Assembly (NCBI RefSeq): GCF_016859285.1
Contig: NC_053411.1
Span: 1,737,501-1,801,500, forward strand
Source of the DNA: Xiphias gladius
Taxonomy: Eukaryota; Chordata; Actinopteri; Istiophoriformes; Xiphiidae
Length of the DNA stretch: 64,000 nt
Direction of reading: 5' to 3'
The notes beneath the pieces are model-generated. The model searched no databases, was not told the DNA's origin, and saw nothing but the letters and a program-made list of their open reading frames with translations. This document shows, in pieces, positions 13,319 to 26,599 of the stretch. The position numbers and the translations under genes are program-made. Positions within the stretch are counted from its first letter, which is position 1. Each line of letters begins with the position of its first letter.

Positions 13319-14607
13319 GGTGACAGGTGCTGACTGACTGACACTACCGGTCCTGCTGAACTCGCGACACTCGCTCAATGTTCAACAACAGCACCAAGTT
13401 TCCACTCTTAAACAGCCGCGTCAAGCTGACAAAGGCACCGAGAACGTGACCGGAAGAGTATGATTTCACATAAAAGCATTCCTAATTATCGAAAACTTTT
13501 ATGTTTGGGACTTGAATTTTTTTATATACAGATTCATTACCCTATTTTAAGGGATTCTTATTCAATATTCAGGTATATAGGTTTTCCTGACATTTGCGGT
13601 AAATTAATGGATATATTCATAGCCTGTGATAGGGTTTGTAATGTATTTGCTGCATGGATAAATGGGTTATAAGGGCTAAGACACCTAAAATTGTACAAAA
13701 TAAAATTACAATCCATTTTTTTTGCAAATTCATTCAAATTGTAAGTAACAAATTCAACTTTCTATATAGTTAAGGGTTTTAATGGGTTTTCTGCGTTGAT
13801 TAAGGGGAATTAAAGGCATTATCCACCTTAAATTTACTAAACAACATTACAAGTACCCCTCATTTGGTACTTTAATGTTTTAATTAAAGAAGAAAAAGAG
13901 GTGGTGAGAGAGGAGGTGGTGAGAGAGGATAACCAAACTATCACCATAATCTGGAATAAGGTGTTATGAGTCATGTACAGTATATTAACGGGCACCGTGG
14001 CACGCTCTGGCGATTTTATTTTGAAAGTGCTAACCGGAAGCCTTGATTCTTTGGTGCTAATGATTCTTCTAAACTTTCAAACTGATATCAATACTGAGGA
14101 AACGAAACCGATGTGACAGCAGGGAGGGAACACATTGCCAAAAACTGGAGGGCAGGTCGCATGTTTTTTTTCCCCTTAGAGTAAAAACGAAAGCGGGGCC
14201 ACACTAGCTTCGCTGCACACACACCAGAATTATCTTGTTGATTTGTTCATGTGTATTTTGCTCCTGTAATTGAGTGCTATATTTATCATAAACACACTGC
14301 AACTGCCTTTAAAACATATATGTTACTGGAAGTGGCTTTAGGCTTCCTTGTACAAGGCACTGAGAACATAAACTCCAAAGTGTCAGCAAAACAGCAAAAA
14401 GGAAATCCAACCTGGACAGGTCATTACATTACTGTCCTTAATCTCAGGCATTGCAGTACAAATAGCACCAGTATTAATAGGCCTGAAGCAGTATTAGCAA
14501 GGCTGGACTACCAACTGTGAAAATGGGCTACTGCTCTGGGACCCCAGATGTCCAGGGGTCCCAAAAGCCCCTGGTGTACTCCATATAATTTGCATCCAGA
14601 TAACTTA

Positions 14608-15648
14608 CAGTAGTGCTTTAAAGTTTGTGAACCCTTTTGAATTTTCTGTATTTCTGGATAAATATGACCTAAAACACAAGACTTTCACAAAATGTCTAAA
14701 AGTAGATAAAGAGAACCCAGAAATATTATACTTTATACTCATTTATTTAGGAAAATTATCCAATATTAAATATTTGTGAGTGGTAAAAGTAGTCGGACTT
14801 CTAGGAATAGCAGTGAATGTGAAGGCTAAATTAGAGCCAGGTGTTTTCAGTCAATGGGATATTGCTGTCCATCTGCAGTTTGTGCAAAATCGTGTAGACA
14901 GGCAAGAGGGCTACTGGAAAAATGTATTGTGGATGGATGAAACCAAAATAGAATTTTTTTTTTTTTGGTTTAAGCGTGAAGTGTTGTGTTTGCAGAATGG
15001 AAGACACGACATTCCAGCATAAGAACTTCATCCCATCTGTGAAAAATGGTGGTGGTAGAATCATGGTTTGGGCCTGTTTTGCTGCGTCTGGGCCAGGATG
15101 GCTTTCCATCATTGATGGAACAATAAATTCTGAATTATACCAGCCAATTCTAAAGGAAAATGTCAGGACATCTGTCCATGAACTTAATCTCAAGAGAACG
15201 TGGGTCATGCAGCAAGACTATGACCCTAAACATACAAATTGTTCTACCAAAGAATGGTTTAAGAAGAATATAGTTAATGTTTTGAAATGGCCAAGTCAAA
15301 GTCCCAACCTTAATCCTATCAAAATGCTGTGCAAGGACCTGCAGCAAACAGTTAATGTGAAGAAACCCACCAACATCCCAGAGCTGAAGTTGTTCTGTAC
15401 AGAGGAATGGGCAAAAATTCCTCCAAGGCAAAGTGCAGGACTGATCAACAGTTACCGGAAACGTTTAAACGAAATATTGGGTAATTTTCCTCAATAAATG
15501 ACCAAGTATAATATTTCTGTCTCATTTCTTTAATTGGGTTCTCTTTATCTACTTTTAGGACTTGTGTGAAATCTGATTATGTTTTAGGTCATATTTCTGC
15601 AGAAATAAAGAAAATTCTAAAAGGTTCACAAGCTTTAGAGCAACACTG
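14608..15648 (+). mobile_element. Tc1-like DNA transposon, internally deleted
   Basis: Imperfect long terminal inverted repeats of about 130-150 bp (left from CAGTAGTGCTTTAAAGTTTG, right end CAACACTG) are flanked by TA on both sides, the Tc1/mariner target duplication. The 1041-bp element keeps the C-terminal half of a transposase. The first catalytic Asp is in LWMDETKIE and the second in QQDYDPKHT. The third acidic residue is replaced by Lys in SPNLNPIKML, where PNLNPIEMLW is usual. The N-terminal HTH region is missing. It cannot encode an active transposase, but its ends might still be mobilised. Confidence 0.9.
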
Positions 15649-15843
15649 TAATTAACTGCAAATTACCTAGAAATGTGCACCAGTGGTGTTGGCAGTAAAC
15701 TGCTATACATGTAATAATGGTAATATGATTAGTTTTAATGTTGCTGTTACTGTTATCAGTAGACAGAACACTGAGGAGATTTCCTGACTTGATGTGATAC
15801 AGAAAGAAGAAATTAGTCATTACCCAAACTCTCTATCTCTCAA

Positions 15844-15863
15844 ACACACACACACACACACAC
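15844..15863. repeat. (CA)n microsatellite
   Basis: About ten CA units just after the Tc1-like element. Confidence 0.85.
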
Positions 15864-17226
15864 TTGTATTTCTATCCTTGTGAGGACACTCATTGAAATA
15901 ATGCATTCCCTAGCTCCTTACCCTAATATCAACCATCACAACTAAAGGCGGACGTTTCCCAAAATGTCCTCACTCCATTAGGGCTATAACTCAGACTTGT
16001 ACACACGCAAGAGGGGGGTTCCCAGTGACATTATGAACTTGTCTAACATAAGCAGCCTAAAGAACGAACCTGTGCACTGTCATAGGAGTCCTTTTTTCTC
16101 ACCTCCATCCAAATAGGTGCCCTATCACGTTCCTGGTTGCTTTTTTTATCGTATTATTTAGTTGCATTTACAACCACTTTGCAAAAAAATGAAGTTACAA
16201 CTACTCTCACAAAAACAGCCTGAAATTACTGAGGACAAAGTGGAACCAGGAAAACTATTATTATTATTGTTGTTATTGAATTTTAATAATTATCAGAACT
16301 ACGTCACAAAACTCATCTCAGCAGGCGATCTGAGTATGAATGAACTGTGCATCTAATACAAATTTTAAAGAGGCACTTCTACATATTTACATGTCAACGT
16401 CAGTTTACTAGTCTTTTACTACAATTTTCTACAGTCTGAGAAAAATAAATAGCCCCTGGTGTTATGTTAAATTTGGCTTATCAAACATGGCATGGAGTAT
16501 CTAACGAAAGGCAATATGTACTTGCATTGTGAGAAGGCTTTTTGGAGCTTGACCCAGCCTTTGCTGCTTTGATTTTTACCATAAAAAATTGCTAGAATAC
16601 TCCCCAAGACATATATGAAATAAAATATGAAGACATATGGAGAATTTACTGGTCTTATATTTTTACTTTAAGGCCAAATTCTTTTTCAAAATGTAGACAA
16701 AATGGCAGCAAAACAACAAAAAAATTCAAAGATTCCTTCAGAGAGGATTGGATCCTTCAGCTGCTCCTAACGGTAACTCTAAGTAATTATGTTTGGATGT
16801 TAAAGGCCGTGGACATTAACAGTGTATGTAAAAATTACAGAAAAACAGGTTTATATTTTGAATTCTGACTGGCCACAAAACACAAAGATGCTGATTGAAA
16901 TCAGTACGTACACTCTTCATGATATATGTGAATGAATGTCACATTCATATGGTCAAAATATTACTAATTGGGTCTTTAATTTTGCTGCTGCTCTGCTCTG
17001 ATATGATATGAAACAAGAGCATCAAAACAAAAGGTCAAATTTGGTCTCCTTCTGAACTACGGCAGCACCGTGTTTTCAGTTTCCCCATTGGTTTAATTTC
17101 CCGGGAAAATGTTATGATAATTGGGTCACTCTCTACCAATCCCAATGCTGCAAATCCACCTGGCCCCGCCTTCGATGACGACAGATGATAGGAAACTGTA
17201 CAATACCATAAAAGGAAAATACTCCC

Positions 17227-17237
17227 GCATGCGCAGT
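17227..17237. promoter_or_regulatory. NRF1-like motif upstream of ing2
   Basis: GCATGCGCAGT lies about 140 bp before the ing2 start codon. The core matches half and centre of the palindromic NRF1 consensus common in CpG-type vertebrate promoters. The same 11 bases occur just upstream of rwdd4. Function is inferred from sequence and position. Confidence 0.45.
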
Positions 17238-17374
17238 GGTTTGAGTTTTGTTTGAAGTGAACTGCTGCCTGGAACTGCCCTACAAGCTGCAAAGTCGCCA
17301 AGCATTTGATTTTAACTGTATATTTTTCACATTTCCTCCATATTCTTTTAGTGCCTCTATGCATCGTAGAGACG

Positions 17375-19911
17375 ATGTTAGGCCATCACTATCCAAATGC
17401 CGAAAAGTCGCAACAACTGGTCAACTATGTGGAGGATTATCTGGAATGTGTGGAGTCCCTACCTTTGGACATACAAAGAAATGTTTCCCTGCTTCGCGAA
17501 ATTGATGCAAAGTATCAAGGTATTGTGTGTAAACGTTTTTATCAATGATTACAAATGCGTGTATAAAACTGGCAAACATTAACGGCAGTGTAAGAGGATG
17601 GGCTGCAATGGTGGAGCAGACGCGAGGCTTGTGTTCCCATTTTGCAAAAACCGAGCGCCCCTTGTTCGTATCTACTTCGATAAACAGTTATGTGTCCGGG
17701 TAAAATGTGAGAAATTATACTGATGAGCCAACTGTTAAATAAACAAGTCAGCCAATCGACAGCTAGCATAGCCCGGGTACGTCCTGTTTTGTGTGTGACA
17801 CCAAACTCATTGAGAAAATTCTGCAATTTGATATTTCCTTCTCTCAGCAAACGTACATATACATTGTGACCGAATACAGATCTGTTATGAATACTCGGTG
17901 TCCACTGGCAAATTCGGCGTTGATATAATCCAAAAACTCGCAATATGTAATATTAAAATCTCAACTTTTTCAATAGGTTCACACTACACATTGCCGCCCA
18001 CCACGGTGTTTCCGCGGAGGATAATTGTGCCAAATACCAGGGAAAACAATGAATAAACCTGGTCGTTTATTTGAAATAAACACTGCTTGGTGTATTTAAC
18101 GTACGTCGAAGCCCACAACGTAGATAAAAGATGTATAGAAGACGGTAAATTGTGTTCATTGACGTATGAACGTTTGCCCAATGACCATGGTTAACACAAC
18201 ACTGCCGTTTTTCAATGTGAGCTGGTGTTACATTCGGCATACGAAAGAGCGCTGCTTAACAGTTCATTTTCGCCTTGTTGTGGGTGAGTTAGGTGCAATA
18301 ATTAGCGGATGACAATTATTAGTGACTCTGGAGCCAAAGGTTTAGGTAGTTAGCATTGCAGACGATTGTTAACAAAAGCCTACAGTACAGGAAAACAATT
18401 CTCATTGTTGCTTTTTGTTGACGCAGGGTGAACAGCGGCGTAAAATAGCCTCCGTTCCCAAGAAGTTCCACGACACCAGCTAATAGATAATGACATACAT
18501 CGCTTGAGTTAACACGACTTAATTTAAAATTATTTTTAAGCGAGATTACACGTCTTCGCAGACCAGTGCGATGTCTTCCCCACCACTCTGCTCCGTCGAG
18601 CGTGAACCGCAGAGCCGGATAGCTCCTAGTCTAGGCAACCCCCTTCAACATCGGACTGGCGTCATTTCCTGTAGGCAGGAATTCACTGCGGCTTAGTCTC
18701 CCCCTCCAGGCTCTGCTTCCAACATGTCCAACTTCAGTTTCACTTCAAAAAAAGTTTAAAATGTCTGCTCAAAACTTGAAGCCAGATACAGCATGGAGGA
18801 AATTCCAACTGGTCTCTAAAAAATGTATAAAAAAAATGTCAAGCATGGAGCCAATCTTGTGTAGTTTTCGTTCTCTTTATTCTCGCTATTCCTAGTCAGA
18901 CACTCAGACATTATAACAAACATACTTCACTCACGTTTAATTTTTTTCAGATAACATTGTACATATTAATTGTGGGATTTTAATCAGTGTTGCATTTTAA
19001 AAAAAAAATTGAAAATGTTTTTTTTCATTTTGAAATGATGCTGTTAAAAAGTAACTAATTCTCATTCTCAATACAGTATGCATTTAGATTTTTAGCTTTT
19101 TTTTTTTTTTTTTACAAATAGCAAAAATCTAGGCAGCTTACACTGATAACAAAATGATCACACTTTATGCTCAGTTTGATTAATTTGTCTTTGTATTCTG
19201 TACTTTGCAGAGGTGCTGAAGGAAGTGGATGAAGTGTTTGAGAAGTACAAAGGTGAGCAGGATGCAGCTCAGAGAAAGCGCCTGCAGATCCAGCTGCAGC
19301 GGGCGCTCATTATCAGCCAGGAGCTGGGTGACGAGAAGATCCACGTAGTGACCCAGATGACAGAGCTGGTGGAGAATCGCTCCCGCCAGATGGACTCCCA
19401 CTCCCTGTGCCTCCAGGAGCCCAGTGAGTCCGAGCGGCTCACCACAGAGAGGCGTTCCAGTATCCAAGACCCCCCAGCACCTGAGCGCACCTCGACCCGG
19501 CGCCCGCGGCGCCAGCGCAACAGCGAGAGCCGTGACTCCAGCCACGCGTCGGCCAACGGGTCTTTGGTGGACGACCCCTCGGAGGAGCTGTCCATCCCTC
19601 CTCCCCGGGAAAAGAAGTCCAAGTCTGCAAAGAAGAAGAAGCGCAAGTCCAAACAGGAACGGGATGCCTCGCCGGTCGAATTCGCCATCGACCCTAACGA
19701 GCCCACCTACTGTCTCTGTGAGCAGGTGTCTTATGGTGAGATGATTGGCTGCGACAATGACCAGTGCCCCATCGAGTGGTTCCACTTCTCCTGTGTGGGA
19801 CTGACCTACAAGCCCAAGGGCAAGTGGTACTGCCCCAAATGCAGGGGGGACAACGAAAAGACCATGGACAAAAGCCTAGACAAGAACAGAAAAGACCGCC
19901 GGTCCAGGTAG
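17375..19911 (+). CDS. ing2: Inhibitor of growth protein 2 (2 exons)
   Basis: Exons 17375-17519 and 19211-19911 join in phase (donor G|GTATTG, acceptor TTTGCAG|AG) for 846 nt, 281 aa (human ING2 is 280 aa). The start MLGHHYPN matches the family start MLG, and the upstream in-frame ATG at 17306 lies in the presumed 5' UTR. Residues 20 to about 110 are the ING helical domain with [13 protein letters not shown] and [10 protein letters not shown] basic nuclear signal sits at about 183-199. The PHD finger is C4HC3, with ligands C216, C218, C229, C234, H240, C243, C256 and C259. The polybasic tail ends KDRRSR, which distinguishes ING2 from ING1. In the family, the PHD finger reads H3K4me3 and the tail binds phosphoinositides, within Sin3/HDAC complexes in the nucleus. 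No lesion is seen. In human, ING2 lies beside RWDD4 at 4q35.1, and rwdd4 is also in this window. Confidence 0.96.
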
Positions 19912-20269
19912 TGCCCTTCATCTTGAAGATATCTTCTGCCTGAGGGTTAGGACTGTCGGTCGTAGTTGATAACAGTACTCGTGATGTTGTAAGAGCACAA
20001 TCGAACACCATTTGTAGCAGCGCTTATTATTAATCAAGGACAAGTTGTGATTGAACTTGTGCTGTTACATAACTGATTGTTCCCACCGGCTATAACTGCA
20101 CTGTAGTCTGTGTGGAGTCCAGCTGCTGAGAGAATCATCAGCTTAGAGCTGCCATAGTCCTCAAATGTTTTGCTTTTTGTGGGACTTTTATTTTTTATTT
20201 TGACTCATGAGGAAAAAAAATGAAAGCATTGTTTGGTTTACTATCCCTTTTCATTCTGGTCAAGGTCCT

Positions 20270-20275
20270 AATAAA
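20270..20275 (+). terminator. Candidate ing2 polyadenylation signal
   Basis: AATAAA lies about 360 nt after the ing2 stop codon. A second AATAAA lies near 20813, so the true 3' end could be longer. Confidence 0.45.
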
Positions 20276-21491
20276 AAATAAGTTATTCCTGCTAATGATC
20301 ATTATTTTCTTCAGTTTTGTCCGGACAAACTCTTTCTCTTAATTTTTACTTTCTTAATTATACTCAATTATTTGAAATCTGCATCTGTCTTTATACAATA
20401 ATGGCTTTTAGAGAATAACCTTCACATGTAATATGTTTACAAGAGATTGATATTTAATTGAGGAGATGATTGTTGATGGGACACTGGAATAGAACGTCAT
20501 GTTTGTGGACTTTACGTTTTCACTGGTTCACTATCACTATTGTGTAAATTTCTTTTTATATTCATTAAAACAAACTATTGTCATTCAGTTATCAATTTTG
20601 TTTTCTTTGGTGTGAAGTCGGCAACAAGCTTTATCTACAGGCTGAAACCACCCAGTAAAGTCTGCTGTACCAATAGCCAACATTAATTTTCACAAAATAT
20701 TAATTTTTTAATTTTTTAAGCAAAATTGGCAGCATTCCTCTGAGCTGGCAATGTTAGTCGCCAGTTGTTGGTCCAACACTGTAGCCAAAAGTGAAATATC
20801 TCCAACTATTCAATAAAATTGCTATGAAAGTATGAAGAGACATACACAAGCCTGATGATGACTCTTAATGACTGTGGTGATTCCCCTTTTCTTAACTCAA
20901 ATTACCAATACAACTAAATGAATACATTCTCCAATGGTTTAACCAAGCTAAGTTTATTATATCCTGGGTGTGTTCACCCAGACTGTAGTGGTCTAGTTGA
21001 GTGCTTCATTAAAGTTAGCTTTTATATATAGGCTGGAGAAGTGATTGTACAAAAATAATTCGACATGTAATTCATGAATATTGCAGCTTTAATATGCTTT
21101 AATAACTTGCTAACAGCATACTGTCCAAAAGCCTTAGCTTCGGCGTTGTCTTTAGTTTAATAGTTATTCCCTATAGCCTCATTTAGTTAGAGAAAAAAGA
21201 AATAAAACATCATTCCTCTTATCAAAGAAAAGTTGAATTCATAAGCAATAGTTCACCCGTGTTCAATTCAGTACACACTCAGGGGTTTTGCTGCTACAGT
21301 CTTACTTGGTCTGCTATGACTAGTAGCTAATCGTGGCTAATGTTAGCAAACTTCAGAAAAATACTCCTGTTTACACTGTAAATGTTAGTTTACAGAGTAA
21401 ACTCTGTTAGCTTGCTGCCTTCATGAGTCTTGTCTACTTGTGTTACTCTACAGTATAGTATTCATGTTTTAGTATTTACCATTATCCTGTA

Positions 21492-22036
21492 CAGTGGTGG
21501 AAAGTAACCATGTATTTTTCTTTAAGAAGTGTACTTAATGTACCTTTACTTTATTTGAGTATTTCCATTTTATGCTACTTCAGAGTACTACTCCACTACA
21601 TTTCTGTATATTGTACTTTTTAGTCCACTATGTTTGTATGACCGCTATAGTTACTAGTTACAGATTCTGTTAATAACACAAAAGATAATCAACTAATAAA
21701 TGATGGTGCATCATTATAGAGCTAGCTACACAGCAGTATACTATCAATTAGTTATAATTAGCCCCAACTTTACGAGCTGCAACATTAAAGTGATACTTAT
21801 CCACTGATGCATCAATTATTATTACCCAATAATATCATATAGAGTATAATACCTTTGCATAGTGAGTGCTTTTACTTTTGGTACTTCAAGCATATATTTG
21901 TACTACTACTTCTGAACCTTTACAAAAGTAAATTTTTGTATGAAGGACTTTTACTTGTAACAGAGTATTTCTATACTTTGGTATTACATGTACTACTTTT
22001 ACTTAAGTAAAAAACTGGAGTACTTCTCCAACACTG
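21492..22036. mobile_element. MITE-like non-autonomous DNA transposon
   Basis: The ends CAGTGGTGGAAAGTAAC and CTTCTCCAACACTG form a short imperfect inverted repeat. The interior has strings such as TTGAGTATTTCCATTTTATG and ACTCCACTACATTTCTG, typical of a very abundant fish MITE. 545 bp, no ORF. Target duplication is not clear. Confidence 0.7.
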
Positions 22037-22094
22037 TTGTGTAATTGTCACTTGTGGCCACAGTGGTCGCTGTTCATCAAAAGTTACATAGGCT

Positions 22095-22330
22095 AGCTTT
22101 AATATACACTCAATTGCCAGACTATTAGGTACACCTAGCTAAAACTAATGCAGTCTAATACAACAGTCCTGCAATAAATCCTACCTTCATGAAAGTTATA
22201 ATTATTAAAACTCTTATGGTGGTGCTGAGGTGATGGTCTTAAAACTGGTACTAATTATACTCAATACTGCAAAATGATTGGGACAATATTAAGGTTTTAG
22301 TTTATGTTCTATAATGTTGAATATTCCACA
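22095..22330. repeat. Dispersed repeat (TTAGGTACACCTAGCT family)
   Basis: Carries ATTAGGTACACCTAGCTAAA and AATGCAGTCTAATACAACAG, strings I recognise from a common percomorph interspersed repeat. No coding content. Confidence 0.5.
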
Positions 22331-22848
22331 TTCTCTGATGTCTGTCCATCATGTGACCAGGAGGCTAATACAGGCTGCAGAGTGCGTCCAATCATTCCTC
22401 TTCTTCTTCACTGCTGCTGGACTCTCCAAACAGGTCTCTGTCTTTAGAGACTTGATTTGCTGAGCTGTCAATCCTGGGTGTTGACCTGATGCTGATGAGG
22501 GTGGGGCTGTGGCTGAAGTCGAGCAGGACAGAAACCTCAGGTCAGATCCCACAGGCTCAACTGTCCTGGATGATTTTAGCAACATGAGAAGTTACTGGAC
22601 TGTGAGGTGATTTCGGTGTAGTGGCATATCCTATATTCAATCATTACAAGAGCTGTAAAAACAATGTATATGTTTTTCCTGAGCGTCACACAGACTCTGA
22701 TATTACTCTTTGAATAGTAACAATTTAAGCCTTTGGTCCAATAACAAAGAGATGAGCCATTCATGTGTGTGTAAAGTAAGCTGTGTGAAATACTGCAGCC
22801 ATCTTCGCAGCCCTATGCTGCCCCCTGTGTGGTTTTAATGCAGGGCTA

Positions 22849-22878
22849 TATATATATATATATATATTTTTTTTTTTT
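22849..22878. repeat. (TA)n plus poly-T tract
   Basis: A short TA run followed by T12 and G6, low complexity. Confidence 0.9.
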
Positions 22879-23039
22879 GGGGGGTCTATTGGCCCTAAAA
22901 ATGTGGAAGACATAGGAAGCCTGAAAAACATTTTTTATATCGACATTGCAATTTGATTTATGATTATCAAATTGCAAGAGCCACAATTTAAATAACCATA
23001 ATTAACTGTGTCTCAATAAATGGTAGGAGTTTGGAAGGC

Positions 23040-23515
23040 CCTACACTCCACATTTACATTTAGTCATATGGCAGACGCTTTTCTCATTTGGTAGAAGCTT
23101 CAGTACAGTAGGAGACCTTGGAGTAAGCACTAAATACTAAATCTTTTCAAAAGACAATGTGTGCAAGGACAGCAGGTAAAGAAGTGCACGGAAAGTGCAC
23201 AGTAAGTGCTAGCTAGGCATGTTAGGGTGTAAGAGGTGTTAGGTGAGGAGATGCTTTCAGAAGGGATGAGTCTGCAAGAGATTCTTGAAGATAGAAAAGA
23301 TGCCCCCGCTCTGACAACATTTGGTAGCTCCTTCCACCATTAGGGAACCACCAATGAGAACAGTCTGGACTGTGATTGCCTTGTGTGCAGGGATGGCAGT
23401 GTCTGACGATGTTCCTTGGTGGAACGCAGTAGTTGAGAAACAGCATAAGCCTGTATGATTGAGTTCAAGTAGATGGGTGAGGACCCAGAAGTCACTCGTA
23501 GGCAAACATTAGTGA
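23040..23515. repeat. Dispersed fish repeat (TTTAGTCATATGGCAGACGC)
   Basis: The left end ACATTTACATTTAGTCATAT, GGCAGACGCTTTTC and the later GGTAGCTCCTTCCACCATTAG are typical of an abundant fish interspersed repeat. Lies just upstream of the last exon-like block of the WD-repeat pseudogene. Not coding. Confidence 0.55.
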
Positions 23516-24415
23516 CTTGATTTTAATTGAAAATAATTACAATTTAAATTGCAATATTGGTAAAAAAATTGCAAATGATCACAATTTGATTCCTTTGAAG
23601 GAGAGGTGAACTGTACCAGGAACAAAGCAGATTACTGTAAAGAAATTTCAGAATGAATATACATCGAATTGTGTGTGATGACATGATCAGATCAGAAATG
23701 TAGATGAATGTTTCTTTTTAAAGTCTTCTTAATGCTGCCTGCCTGACTGCCTGTTTGTTTGTAGTTTTTTAGCATTAAAGGTTCAGCTCACCCAAATTAA
23801 GATAAACTCAGATGTCACTTAAACTCTTCATGTGTTGGGTGAATCAACCCTTTAATGTGTTCAAAAGCAAATACAATAGATCCATATAATAGACACAAAA
23901 TGGGCTGTTGGCACCTTCATTTAAATAGCTGTATCAGTATCAGCCCCCTTTAACCAACCCCTTATGCACCTAGGACTGTGTTTAGTGTATTTATATTTGT
24001 TTTAAGTGTGAAAACATGCTCTAATATGCCAGCTTAATGTGAAAGAGCCTTGAGGAAACAGTTGTTTTTTAGTACCAGAGTGTGAAGACAAACAAACACC
24101 TCGATCATATGACTGAGACCCTAATCAGTCTTTCCATGCCTTCACAGGAGCTTTTCCTAACTTTCAGTTCTGTTTCCTACCTGACAGCAGAATGACTTTG
24201 GTTCCTCCCGCTGTTGCGTAAACCTTACAGGACTCTTCTATTCTCAGGTTCACATCGCCACAGGTATAGTTTCTCTTGAAGGGCTCCCACACTTTCAGTC
24301 TGTCAGAGCAAACACAGAGAACGTTAATTGTAAAAAATGTAAAAAGCATTTTCACATCCAAACATTAAAACTAAAGTACAGAATTCACTATTGGGTTTGT
24401 CTTGTTAACAAAATG

Positions 24416-25570
24416 CTAGTGGAACCCACTTTTTGTAACTTGGGGCGGGACCAAAGACAACGTATAAGACTGCCAGTATTTATGTTGAATATAAAGCACA
24501 ATGGGGGATGCAGTGGGCTTAAATATGGAGATTAGGTGATACATGCACTCTGTAAAGATTGTAATTTTTTCTGTATTGTTCCAGATATCCTCCCACATAT
24601 CTTCTGTAATCTCTACACCCAGTTCCTTCTCCCAAGTCTGTCTTGAATCCTGAGGACCAACGGCAGAACAACTCCTCAGAATATTATATAAAACACTGAC
24701 TGATGTATCTCCTACGGTATAGTTTTTCTTAATATAATCTCTTATCTGAAACAAATCAAAGAGGTAATTTCTAGATACATCATATTCATCATTCTGTACT
24801 TTCTGATTAAAGGTCGTGAAGACTCTGTCCTCATACAGGTCCCCGAAAGTAGGGATACCCTTCGAATCCCAATGTTTGAATCCTTAATCTAAAACACCTT
24901 GCAGAGAGTCAGGGTTAGAGTGAATCTTAACCCGGATTGTCCTTCAATACACTGTACTGCTCTGCAAGCCTTAACTGTATTAATAGTATTGGATGTTTGC
25001 AACAAGCTTTGACTGATTTCAGAATTCCAACAAAGAGTAAGTTTGGGAGAAGAGACTTAGACAGCGAAGCTTCAATATCCAGCCAAGTTGAGGAAGAATT
25101 ATTATGAACCCAGTCCATCACATATTGTAAAAGGACACTTAATTGATATTGCTAATTGATATTTTTTACTAATGCTTCAGGTCCTGCTTGATTCTATAAA
25201 ATAGGAGAACTAGGCACCTGAAGCTGACTATCTACAGGCAAAACCTCAGATTTGGAAGAATTCATTTATACCCAGAGAAAGCACTAAATTGGGTGATATT
25301 TCGTATGTGGAGGTGAACTGATGCAGCATGATTAGACAAAAATAATAAAATATCATCCGCATATGGAGCATTTTTTGAGATTTCTGGCCAACAAACAAAT
25401 TTAACTGTTTTAGGGCAAAACTTAATTTTAAACTTAAAGTTATTATAAGTAAAATAAGTGATTTTGTATTTTCCAACAAAGTTATATAAATTGATGTGTA
25501 GAAAAAGCTTCAAAGCAACATTTAGATCATCAGGAAGAAGAACTTTTACAGAAACTAAAATTTATCAGAT
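24416..25570 (-). mobile_element. L1-like (L1/Tx1) LINE fragment
   Basis: Minus-strand frames give the YADDILLFLSN reverse transcriptase catalytic box at about 25.35 kb and, downstream, a segment with TWEKELGVEITEDMWEDIW at about 24.6 kb, typical of the C-terminal part of fish L1-like ORF2. Frames are broken and the 5' end is missing. It sits in an intron of the WD-repeat pseudogene, in the same orientation. Confidence 0.75.
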
Positions 25571-25756
25571 AAATGAATAAACCAGGCCTGCAAGCAGGTA
25601 TAGTGGGATACAACTCAGAGCTAAATGGGTTTCAGCAGGTGGTTTAATATGCATTTGTTTGTACACTTGGGGATCCTTGGACACCCTCCTGCAGTTCACA
25701 CTGCTAGGATCTGCTCCAATTTACACAAAATATGATTAAATAAATTGTGAAATTCT

Positions 25757-25778
25757 GTGTGTGTGTGTGTGTGTGTGT
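25757..25778. repeat. (GT)n microsatellite
   Basis: Eleven GT units followed by a G run. Confidence 0.9.
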
Positions 25779-26599
25779 GGGGGGGGCTGATAAATACTTT
25801 GGACTCATGACCCCAGTATTTCTAAAATACTGGCTAGGGTTGGGGTTAGTTAGTCTGACACTGACATGGATGGGTTCAAAGCACACATAGACTGCATTAT
25901 TTTCATCAGGATTGCCTCACTCCTCTTTCCTGATTGCCATCAGAAAAGTTTGAAAGAATGTAAAACATAAAATCCTCTACAAAGTGACTTGAATGAGTCA
26001 GTCAAGGATACAATTTGGATTCACAGGTTAGATTATAATTAGCATTAACTTACTGTAAAGGTTAAAGGGGTATTGAACCAGTTGGAGGAGTCAGACAGCT
26101 GTTAGGAGAAGGAGGATCGAGCAGCACAGGTGTTATTCATCTGTGTGGTGTTGTGTTAGGCTGCAGGTCTTGGACAAAGCTGTTGTGCAGGAGAAACTCT
26201 CTGTGGGTTGGTGTGATCTCATGTTTGATGGTAGCCAGAGTCCAGATCCCATAGGAGCGGCTGATCTCTGCAACAACATCCACCAGGCACAAATTTAAGC
26301 ATGCTTCTCCTGATATGAGTTTTTGGAGGCCGATATGATAAATATACATTCAGGATAACTTTATTAACATATGTGATATAATTTTCAATTAAATATGTGT
26401 GAGGAATAGATGTATGTTGGCTGTCTGGATCATAGGAAGCCTCAAATTAAACAACTGCATGTCATACATGGAACCCATTGATGAATTTGGAGATCAGAAA
26501 CTTTTTTTTTCCCCCTTCATTTTCTTAATTTTCAAGACATTTTTGCTCACATTGTTTGATGTATCCCTATAATAGCAGACCTTCAAGATGAACTCTCAC

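Noticed and set aside
17035..17364. 109-aa minus-strand ORF upstream of ing2
   Set aside because: Overlaps the ing2 promoter and 5' UTR; no splice sites or family motifs.
22349..22585. 78-aa minus-strand ORF as an independent gene
   Set aside because: A different frame of the same stretch joins the WD-repeat block and ends in a serine/glutamate-rich tail (FGESSSSEEEEE), so this frame is a shadow of the pseudogene's last block.
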